The position numbers were made by a program, and so were the translations under genes. From contig JAEWCA010000572.1 in NCBI GenBank assembly GCA_023390875.1, positions 1 to 8,836 on the forward strand: a stretch of 8,836 nt of DNA, given 5' to 3'. Positions within the stretch are counted from its first letter, which is position 1. Each line of letters opens with the position of its first letter. Below, piece by piece: positions 1 to 5,053 of this stretch. This stretch comes from Actinomycetes bacterium. Its GTDB lineage: Bacteria > Actinomycetota > Actinomycetes > Actinomycetales > Cellulomonadaceae. The notes below the pieces were generated by a model. It had not been told where the DNA came from. It made no database searches and saw only the letters and a list, made by a program, of their open reading frames with translations.

Positions 1-1
1 C

Positions 2-40
2 GCCGACGGGCCGCCGCCGACCGGCACCGCCGGCTACTGA
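2..40 (+). CDS. possible 3' tip of an upstream gene (partial)
   Basis: One frame reads twelve codons (ADGPPPTGTAGY) and ends in TGA just before a strong hairpin, as the end of an upstream + strand gene would. The fragment is too short to recognise, and in such GC-rich DNA open frames are common. The main support is its position directly in front of the hairpin. Confidence 0.25.
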   Translation, partial: ADGPPPTGTAGY

Positions 41-45
41 CGGCA

Positions 46-80
46 CGCACGCGGCGGGGCGTCGGGCCCCGCCGCGTGCG
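46..80 (+). terminator. perfect 15-bp hairpin, probable terminator of the upstream gene
   Basis: Bases 46-60 and 66-80 are exact reverse complements around a 5-nt loop (gtcgg). The stem is almost all G/C. There is no T tract, which is usual for actinobacterial terminators. It lies 5 nt after the candidate upstream stop codon and 31 nt before the yihY-like start, so it could also sit in the leader of that gene. Confidence 0.5.
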
Positions 81-111
81 CGCCCGGACGCTTCACGAGG
101 GGACGGCACGG

Positions 112-1203
112 ATGAGCGAGCAGGACACCGCCGAGACGCGCAGCACCGAGAAGAAGGACGCCGCGCCGGCGCCCGAGGACCCGCGCAAGCCCGACTCGCC
201 CGACGACATCACCAAGCGCTCGTGGTCGTACGTCGCGCGCAAGACGATGCGGGAGTTCACGAAGGACCAGTGCACCGACCTCGCCGCCGCGCTCACCTAT
301 TACGCGGTGATGGCCGTCGCGCCCGCGCTGCTGGCCGTGGTCTCGGTGCTCGGCATCGTGGGCGACCCGCAGTCGATGATCAAGGGCGTCCTCGACGTCG
401 TGGAGGACGTCGGCCCGTCGACCGCGGGCGACACGCTCGAGCCGATCCTCGACAACCTCACGAAGGCGCCCGCCGCCGGGTTCGCGCTCGTCCTCGGGCT
501 CGTCGTGGCCCTGTGGTCGGCATCCGGCTACGTCGCCGCCTTCAGCCGCGGCATGAACCGGGTGTACGAGATCGACGAGGGCCGGCCGGTCTGGAAGCTG
601 CGGCCGTGGCTGCTCGGGATCACGCTCGTGCTGGTGCTCGTCGCCGTGGTCATCGTGGTCGCCGTGGTCCTGTCCGGCGGCGTCGCCCGGTCGGTCGGCG
701 CGTCCGTCGGCCTCAGCGACGTGACGGTCACCGTCTGGAACGTCGTGAAGTGGCCGATCATCGTCGCGCTCGTCGTGCTCGCGATCGCGATCCTGTACCA
801 CGCGACGCCCAACGTCCGGCAGCCGAAGTTCCGCTGGGTGAGCGTCGGCGCGCTCCTCGCGCTCGTCGTGTGGGTGCTCGCGTCGCTGGCGTTCGGCTTC
901 TACGTCGCGAACTTCTCCAGCTACGACAAGACGTACGGCTCGCTCGCCGGGGTGATCGTCTTCCTGCTGTGGCTGTGGATCACCAACCTGGCGCTCCTGT
1001 TCGGCGCCGAGCTCGACGCGGAGCTCGAGCGAGGACGTGAGCTGCAGGGCGGCATCGCGGCCGAGGAGACCATCCAGCTGCCGCCCCGCGACACGCGGGC
1101 GAGCGAGAAGAAGCAGGCCAAGCAGGAGGAGGACGTACGACGTGGCCGCGCCCTGCGAGAGGCGCACGGCGACGACCGGACGCACGACGACACCGGGTCC
1201 TGA
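112..1203 (+). CDS. YihY/BrkB family inner membrane protein
   Basis: The 363-residue protein belongs to the YihY/BrkB family, long misnamed ribonuclease BN, whose biochemical role is not settled. After a charged, Pro/Asp-rich N-terminal tail (about 1-36) come hydrophobic segments near 59-83, 121-145, 166-190, 213-231, 242-268 and 276-298. Family hallmarks are visible: DLAAALTYYAVMAVAPALLA (56-75), LWSASGYVAAFSRGMNRVYE (134-153) and, after YHATPNVRQPKFRW, the NFSSYDKTYGSLAGVIVFLL stretch (267-286). The C-terminal tail (about 303-363) is hydrophilic and rich in Lys, Glu and Arg, so it is probably cytoplasmic. The ATG at 112 is chosen because gagggga lies 8 nt upstream. An in-frame GTG at 76 would fall inside the hairpin and has no ribosome binding site. 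The gene ends 24 nt before the Mn catalase and is probably cotranscribed with it. Confidence 0.92.
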   Translation: MSEQDTAETRSTEKKDAAPAPEDPRKPDSPDDITKRSWSYVARKTMREFTKDQCTDLAAALTYYAVMAVAPALLAVVSVLGIVGDPQSMIKGVLDVVEDVGPSTAGDTLEPILDNLTKAPAAGFALVLGLVVALWSASGYVAAFSRGMNRVYEIDEGRPVWKLRPWLLGITLVLVLVAVVIVVAVVLSGGVARSVGASVGLSDVTVTVWNVVKWPIIVALVVLAIAILYHATPNVRQPKFRWVSVGALLALVVWVLASLAFGFYVANFSSYDKTYGSLAGVIVFLLWLWITNLALLFGAELDAELERGRELQGGIAAEETIQLPPRDTRASEKKQAKQEEDVRRGRALREAHGDDRTHDDTGS

Positions 1204-1227
1204 CGACCCGCTCGGAGGGGGACGACC

Positions 1228-2193
1228 ATGTACCTGCACGTGCAGCGACTGATCAACGAGATCGAGGCCGACGAGCCGGACCCGGCCGCGGCGAACGCCC
1301 TGCAGGAAGGTCTGGGCGGCCAGTTCGGCGAGATGCGCACGATGATGCAGTACCTGTTCCAGAGCATCAACTTCCGCGGACCGGCGGGAAAGCCGTACCG
1401 CGACCTGCTCCAGGGCATCGGCACCGAGGAGATCAGCCACGTCGAGCTCATCGGCACCACGATCGCGCGCCTGCTCGACGGGTCGCCCCGCTACAACGGC
1501 GCGAAGACCGACCCGCTCGACACCCCGGGCGCGGGCGGCGCGACGCCGCTGAACCTCGCGCTGGACGAGAGCAACATCCACCACTACCTCGTGGCCGCGC
1601 AGGGCGCGCTCCCGGTCGACTCGGCGGGCAACCCGTGGAGCGGCACGTACGTGTACAACTCGGGGAACCTGGTCCTCGACCTGCTGTACAACCTCATGCT
1701 CGAGTCCACGGGACGCCTGCAGAAGTGCCGCATCTACGAGATGACCGCCAACAGGACGGCGCGCTCGACGATCGCGTACCTCATCGTGCGCGACCAGGCC
1801 CACGAGAACGCGTACGCGCGCGCCCTCGAGACCCTCGGGGTCGACTGGGGCAAGGTCCTGCCGATCCCGAAGACGAACGCCGAGAAGTTCCCCGAGGTCA
1901 AGAAGCTGGTCGACCTCGGGCTGCAGAGCAAGCAGTACTCGTTCGACCTCACGGCCGCGTCCGAGGCGGGGAAGATCTTCCAGGGGATGTCCCCGTCGAA
2001 GGACGGCACGCAGCTCGACGCGACCGAGCAGGCCCCCGCCGGCGTCCCCATCACCATCGCCGAGGAGCGCTTCGAGGAGTTCTCCCCCGGGCTCGACACC
2101 GACCTGCTCGCGCTCATCCAGGCGACCGCGGACCTCGAGATGGACGAGGTGCAGCCGCTGTACGGCCCGGTCCCGCCGGCGGCGGCATCATGA
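1228..2193 (+). CDS. dimanganese (non-heme) catalase
   Basis: This is a full-length 321-residue manganese catalase, which converts two H2O2 to water and O2 in the cytoplasm at a di-Mn centre in a four-helix ferritin-like bundle. The expected ligands are all readable: Glu35 (QFGEM), Glu68 and His71 (TEEISH), Glu159 (LESTGRLQKCRIYEMT) and His192 (RDQAHEN). Their spacing follows the Lactobacillus plantarum enzyme, with 3 residues from Glu68 to His71 and 33 from Glu159 to His192. Tyr42 matches that enzyme's second-sphere tyrosine. Residue 158 is Leu where, from memory, the L. plantarum enzyme has Arg147. The protein is longer than the roughly 266-residue L. plantarum form and closer to the Thermus type, with an acidic C-terminal extension. 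A strong GGAGG at 1214-1218 precedes the ATG. The stop lies 4 nt before the next gene, suggesting a peroxide-defence operon with its neighbours. Confidence 0.95.
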   Translation: MYLHVQRLINEIEADEPDPAAANALQEGLGGQFGEMRTMMQYLFQSINFRGPAGKPYRDLLQGIGTEEISHVELIGTTIARLLDGSPRYNGAKTDPLDTPGAGGATPLNLALDESNIHHYLVAAQGALPVDSAGNPWSGTYVYNSGNLVLDLLYNLMLESTGRLQKCRIYEMTANRTARSTIAYLIVRDQAHENAYARALETLGVDWGKVLPIPKTNAEKFPEVKKLVDLGLQSKQYSFDLTAASEAGKIFQGMSPSKDGTQLDATEQAPAGVPITIAEERFEEFSPGLDTDLLALIQATADLEMDEVQPLYGPVPPAAAS

Positions 2194-2197
2194 CCGG

Positions 2198-2926
2198 GTG
2201 ACGGTGCGGATCGGGACGTCGGGCTGGTCGTACGACCACTGGGACGGCGTCCTCTACCCGCCTGGCCTGCCCGCGCGGGACAGGCTCGCCCGCTACGTGC
2301 AGGAGTTCACGACCGTCGAGCTCAACGCCAGCTTCTACCGCTGGCCGCGCGACTCGGCGTTCGCGAGCTGGCGGCGCCGGCTGCCCGACGGCTTCACGAT
2401 GTCGGTGAAGGCCCCGCGCGGGCTCACGCACGCGAAGCGGCTCTACGGCCCCGAGGCGTGGTCGCAGCGCATGGCCGGGTCGTGGCACGAGCTGCGCGGG
2501 CGCCGGGAGGTGCTGCTCGTGCAGCTGCGGCCCGACCAGGAGCGCGACGACGCCCGGCTCGACCACTTCCTGCGCTCGCTGCCCGGGTGGGTGCGCGTCG
2601 CGGTCGAGCTGCGGCACCCGTCGTGGGTCGACGACGCGGTGTTCGCGATGCTCGAGCGGCACGGTGCGGCGTACTGCGTGATGAGCGGCGCGGGCCTGCC
2701 GTGCGTGCTGCGCGCCACCGCCCCGGTCGTGTACGCGCGGCTGCACGGGCCCGACCACCACCACCTGTACGGCGGCTCGTACTCCGACGACGACCTGCGC
2801 TGGTGGGCGGACCGGGTCCGGGAGTGGTCGGGCCAGGGCCGCGACGTGCTCGTGTACTTCAACAACGACGGCGGCGGGAACGCCGTGCGCAACGCGCGGA
2901 CGCTGCGCGGGCTCCTGCACGTGTGA
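2198..2926 (+). CDS. DUF72 (YecE-like) TIM-barrel family protein
   Basis: The 242-residue protein has the family's opening RIGTSGWSYDHWDGVLYPPG (4-23) and characteristic blocks: TVELNASFYRWP (39-50), FTMSVKAPRGLTH (66-78), VAVELRHPSW (134-143), YARLHGPD (179-186) and VYFNNDGGGNAVRNA (219-233). DUF72 proteins are widespread, probably TIM-barrel-like and without an assigned reaction. The length is normal. The start is a GTG only 4 nt after the catalase stop. A second GTG at 2204, giving MRIGTSGW, is equally possible. No good ribosome binding site precedes either, so translation probably depends on coupling to the catalase gene. DUF72 genes are often found beside oxidative-stress genes, but no function can be deduced here. 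Confidence 0.9.
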   Translation: MTVRIGTSGWSYDHWDGVLYPPGLPARDRLARYVQEFTTVELNASFYRWPRDSAFASWRRRLPDGFTMSVKAPRGLTHAKRLYGPEAWSQRMAGSWHELRGRREVLLVQLRPDQERDDARLDHFLRSLPGWVRVAVELRHPSWVDDAVFAMLERHGAAYCVMSGAGLPCVLRATAPVVYARLHGPDHHHLYGGSYSDDDLRWWADRVREWSGQGRDVLVYFNNDGGGNAVRNARTLRGLLHV

Positions 2927-2935
2927 CCGCGGTCA
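2924..2935. repeat. 12-bp perfect palindrome containing both convergent stop codons
   Basis: TGACCGCGGTCA is a perfect palindrome. Its first three bases are the TGA of the + strand DUF72 gene, and its last three, read on the - strand, are the TGA of the CDGSH gene. No larger stem and no T tract surrounds it, so it is at best a weak bidirectional terminator. Confidence 0.6.
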
Positions 2936-3160
2936 GGGCGCCTCGAAGCCGATGGCCTTGTGCGTCCCGTCGCAGAACGGCTTGATGGCCGACGAGCCGC
3001 ACCGGCACAGCGCGACGGTCGCGCGGTGGCGCTCGACGGGGTTGCCGCGGTCGTCGACGAGCTCGACGTCACCGCGCACCAGCAAGGGGCCGTCGGGGCA
3101 CGCGGTCACCGACGCCGGACGAGGCCGGGGAGCGGGCACGGCGCCGTCGTCGGCCGTCAT
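2933..3160 (-). CDS. CDGSH-type [2Fe-2S] iron-sulfur protein
   Basis: The 75-residue protein carries one CDGSH (mitoNEET-type) motif, CRCGSSAIKPFCDGTH at 52-67. The predicted 3Cys:1His ligands of a [2Fe-2S] cluster are Cys52, Cys54, Cys63 and His67. Before it is a short beta-rich region, ACPDGPLLVRGDVELVDDRG (20-39), common in small actinobacterial CDGSH proteins. There is no signal peptide or membrane anchor, so it should be cytosolic. Such clusters typically transfer electrons or clusters. The ATG overlaps the stop of the diiron oxidase gene by 4 nt (ATGA, 3157-3160), so the two are translationally coupled and probably made in related amounts. A role as reductant of the oxidase is inference. 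The gene converges on the DUF72 gene with only 6 nt between their stops. Confidence 0.93.
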   Translation of the reverse strand: MTADDGAVPAPRPRPASVTACPDGPLLVRGDVELVDDRGNPVERHRATVALCRCGSSAIKPFCDGTHKAIGFEAP

Positions 3161-4197
3161 GCCGCACCCTGCGCGGCGGGCGCGACCGGTGCACGCAGCG
3201 ACGACTCGCCGCGCTCCCAGGCGCCCAGCAGGTGCGCGCCGACGAGGTCGTCGAGGTAGAGGCACGCGGCGGCGCCGAACAGGATGTCCGCGACGAGCTC
3301 GGGCTCCTGCTCCGCCAGGCCGCCCGCGAGGTCCCGGCCCGCGATCTGCTCGTGCACGGCGTCGGCCTCGACGTGCTCGTCGAAGTACCACGTGGTGTCG
3401 AGGTCGGCGCCGAGACGCCGGAACCCGTCGCCGTACATGCGGTTCGGCAGCGACGACGTCATCTCGAACGCGGCCAGGTGCCCGGCGATCGCACCGCGCA
3501 GGCGACGGTGCAGGCCGAACAGCGACATCGCGTTGAGGCTCGCGAGCGTCACGGCGGGGACCGCGTCGACGTACCGGCCGTACGTGTCGTCGAGCCCGAG
3601 GCCCCGCATGGTGCGCGCGAACAGCGCGCTGTGCATCCGGTCGGCGCGGCCGCCGCCGTACTCGTCGGCCTGGATCTCGACGAGCGCGGCCTTCGCACCG
3701 CCGGTCAGCCGCGGGATCGCCCACGTGTGGGGGTCGGCCTCCTTGAGCTGGTACAGCGACCGCTGCACGAGGAGCTCGACGAGCTGCTCGCGCTCGGCCT
3801 TGCGCCAGACGTACCGCGCGACGCTCGGCCCCGGGCCGGGCGCGGTCATGGCGAACAGCGCGTCCGCGACGGCCCGCCGTCGTGGTGCCACCGGGTCGGG
3901 CACCGGCACGCGCTCGCGCAGCGCGGACTCCAGCGCACGCTCGAGCACGCCGCGCGCCGCGAGCGTCCCCGCGTCCCACTCCCACCGGTCGTCGACGCCG
4001 TCGAAGCCGCGGTAGTGCAGCTCGTACAGCATGAACAGCGTCAGCTGGACGTCGTCGTCGGTCAGCACGTCGCTCGTCGCGCGCAGCGCCGTGACGGCCG
4101 CGGGAGCGAGCTCCGTGGCCTGCGACGACCCCGGTTCCGACGTGAGCACGTGCCGTGCCAGCGCGCTCAGCGGACCACGGTCGACGGGCAGCCTCAT
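3157..4197 (-). CDS. heme-oxygenase-like diiron oxidase (HDO), 'iron-containing redox enzyme' family
   Basis: This 346-residue protein looks like the heme-oxygenase-like non-heme diiron fold (HDO) seen in SznF, UndA, BesC and CADD. Residues about 1-115 form a helical N-terminal region (FMLYELHYRGFDGVDDRWEW, 55-74) and about 125-330 the catalytic bundle. Candidate iron ligands are Glu153 (LKEADPHTW), Glu179 and His189 (ADEYGGGRADRMH), Glu245 (AAFEMTSS), and His275, Asp279 and His282 (EHVEADAVH). From memory, the SznF ligands are E189, E215, H225, E281, H311, D315 and H318, a constant offset of 36. SznF's C-terminal cupin domain is absent. HDO enzymes use O2 for N-oxygenation, desaturation or C-C cleavage; the substrate here is unknown. 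The start at 4197 is supported by GAGGAG (4202-4207 on the - strand) 4 nt upstream. The stop overlaps the CDGSH start, suggesting joint function. Confidence 0.9.
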   Translation of the reverse strand: MRLPVDRGPLSALARHVLTSEPGSSQATELAPAAVTALRATSDVLTDDDVQLTLFMLYELHYRGFDGVDDRWEWDAGTLAARGVLERALESALRERVPVPDPVAPRRRAVADALFAMTAPGPGPSVARYVWRKAEREQLVELLVQRSLYQLKEADPHTWAIPRLTGGAKAALVEIQADEYGGGRADRMHSALFARTMRGLGLDDTYGRYVDAVPAVTLASLNAMSLFGLHRRLRGAIAGHLAAFEMTSSLPNRMYGDGFRRLGADLDTTWYFDEHVEADAVHEQIAGRDLAGGLAEQEPELVADILFGAAACLYLDDLVGAHLLGAWERGESSLRAPVAPAAQGAA

Positions 4198-4234
4198 CGT
4201 TCTCCTCGACGTCAGGAGCGGGGGCCACGATGCT

Positions 4235-4281
4235 CGAGCCTGCCCCGTCAGGCTCGCACCCACGGCGGCGTGGTGCACGCC
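4235..4281 (-). terminator. two hairpins between the SRPBCC and diiron oxidase genes
   Basis: In the 103-nt gap, bases 4235-4242 and 4249-4256 form an 8-bp stem with a 6-nt loop, and 4267-4272 with 4276-4281 form a 6-bp stem with a 3-nt loop. No T tract follows. They could weaken transcription from the SRPBCC gene into the oxidase gene or protect an mRNA end. No clear promoter is visible in the gap, so the two genes may still share a transcript. Confidence 0.3.
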
Positions 4282-4300
4282 GAGGGGCGGGACGCGTCCG

Positions 4301-4756
4301 TCAGGCGTCCTCGCGCACGCGCCGGGCCCTGCCCTCCGCGAGCCGGGCCAGCCGGTCCAGCGTCTCGGCGTTGCGCGGGACCAGCACCGTGGTCCGCAAC
4401 GGGCGCGGCACCAGCGTGCCCGGCCCTCGCACCGCGTCCTCGACGATCCGCACCGTGCAGCCGCCGTCGCCCGGCGCGACCTCGATCCGCACCCGGGCCT
4501 CCCCCGCGGGCCAGCCGCGAGCCTGCAGCTCGATGCCGCGGCGCGGGTCCCAGGCGCGGCAGATCGTCACGTCGTCGATCACCGCGGGCCACACGCCGAA
4601 CGAGTGCGCGATGCGGGCGCCGGGCGCGGGCCACCCGAGGTCGACGTCCCGGATCCGTGACGTGCCGACCACCCAGGTCGCGTACGTCCAGCCGTCGGCC
4701 AGCACGTCCAGCACCGCTTGCGGCGCGCACGCCATCGCGCGGGTCACGGTCGCCAT
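4301..4756 (-). CDS. SRPBCC (START/Bet v1-like) family protein
   Basis: The 151-residue protein has the layout of a polyketide-cyclase/dehydrase-like SRPBCC domain, a helix-grip fold with a deep hydrophobic cavity. The N-terminal strand VTRAMACAPQAVLDVLADGW (4-23) leads into YATWVVGTSRIRDVDLGWPA (25-44). Repeated strands follow (AHSFGVWPAVIDDVTIC, IELQARGWPAGEARVRIEV), and the end is a long helix of the type that closes the cavity (NAETLDRLARLAEGRARRVR). It should be cytosolic and is probably single-domain. No catalytic residue or ligand can be assigned; the family binds lipids, polyketides or other small hydrophobics. The ATG overlaps the stop of a 14-codon mini-ORF by one base (TGATG), and its own ribosome binding site (gaggcgg) is modest, so its translation may depend on reinitiation. 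The oxidase gene follows 103 nt downstream on the same strand. Confidence 0.87.
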   Translation of the reverse strand: MATVTRAMACAPQAVLDVLADGWTYATWVVGTSRIRDVDLGWPAPGARIAHSFGVWPAVIDDVTICRAWDPRRGIELQARGWPAGEARVRIEVAPGDGGCTVRIVEDAVRGPGTLVPRPLRTTVLVPRNAETLDRLARLAEGRARRVREDA

Positions 4757-4800
4757 CAGCCGACCGCCTCGGGGTCGACGACACCGTCCTCGTTGGGCAT
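4756..4800 (-). CDS. 14-codon mini-ORF in front of the SRPBCC gene
   Basis: This short frame reads MPNEDGVVDPEAVG and stops in a TGATG overlap with the SRPBCC start. A consensus GGAGG (4805-4809 on the - strand) sits 4 nt before its ATG, stronger than the site in front of the SRPBCC gene itself. It is acidic and resembles no family I know. The same frame extends upstream to an ATG at 4873-4875, which would give a 39-residue product, but that start has no good ribosome binding site. It may be a leader that sets SRPBCC translation, a real micropeptide, or a remnant. Confidence 0.4.
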   Translation of the reverse strand: MPNEDGVVDPEAVG

Positions 4801-4894
4801 GCGACCTCCAGCGGGCGCGTGGACCTCGTGGTCCGTCGTGCGGTGCCGGATGCTCCAGCCCGTCGAGCGTGTCATCGACGGCCGGACCTGACCA

Positions 4895-4935
4895 CCGCAA
4901 CCGCCCGCGGCACGCGCACCGCCCGCCGGTTGCGG
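4895..4935. promoter_or_regulatory. 9-bp inverted repeat in the divergent intergenic region
   Basis: ccgcaaccg (4895-4903) and cggttgcgg (4927-4935) are exact inverted copies separated by 23 bp. The site lies between the - strand SRPBCC unit and the + strand ABC importer, and each arm contains TTGCGG reading outward on one strand. It may be a regulator binding site or a pair of divergent -35 elements. No LacI-type palindrome was recognised nearby. Confidence 0.35.
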
Positions 4936-4958
4936 GTGCCCAGGGCCGGGGTTACGTT
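4930..4958 (+). promoter_or_regulatory. candidate sigma70-like promoter for the ABC importer
   Basis: TTGCGG (4930-4935) and TACGTT (4953-4958) are separated by exactly 17 bp. The second fits the actinobacterial TANNNT form of the -10 element, while the -35 matches only the TTG. It would give a leader of roughly 90 nt before the ATG at 5054. This is the best candidate in an otherwise very GC-rich stretch but rests on weak consensus matches. Confidence 0.35.
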
Positions 4959-5003
4959 CACCGCCACGGAGCCCCGGGCGGGCCCGTCCGAGGTCGAGAG
5001 AGG

Positions 5004-5050
5004 GCCTCCGAACGCGAACGCGGCCGCACCCGAGCCGCGCGGGCGGAGGC
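5004..5050 (+). promoter_or_regulatory. possible hairpin covering the importer's ribosome binding site
   Basis: gcctccg (5004-5010) is fully complementary to cggaggc (5044-5050), which contains the GGAGG of the first permease gene. Inside the loop, cgcggc (5019-5024) can pair with gccgcg (5034-5039). The folded leader would hide the ribosome binding site. Short complementary stretches are common in such GC-rich DNA, so a regulatory role is only a possibility. Confidence 0.3.
5026..5040. repeat. 15-bp direct repeat, copy 1 (importer leader)
   Basis: gcacccgagccgcgc occurs here, 13 nt before the first permease start, and again at 8666-8680 in front of the secreted protein gene. GGCC precedes both copies, with one extra G in the second. 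Confidence 0.5.
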
Positions 5051-5053
5051 GCG

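Noticed and set aside
76..111. GTG at 76 as an upstream start for the yihY-like gene
   Set aside because: It lies in the hairpin arm with no ribosome binding site, while the ATG at 112 has a well-spaced one.
34..1803. A 589-codon - strand open frame opposite the yihY-like and catalase genes
   Set aside because: It is antisense to two well-recognised proteins, and its translation is Arg/Val/Asp-rich without domains.
4198..4278. N-terminal extension of the diiron oxidase to a start at 4278
   Set aside because: The extra 27 residues include the intergenic hairpins, and the ATG at 4197 has a strong GAGGAG site in front of it.
4756..4800. Reading the 14-codon mini-ORF as the frameshifted N-terminus of the SRPBCC protein
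   Set aside because: The SRPBCC domain is complete from its own ATG, and the TGATG overlap looks like normal coupling rather than a broken gene.
4799..4891. A 30-codon + strand frame (starts MRPPAGAWTSW) in the divergent region
   Set aside because: No ribosome binding site and no recognisable family; it overlaps the - strand leader signals.
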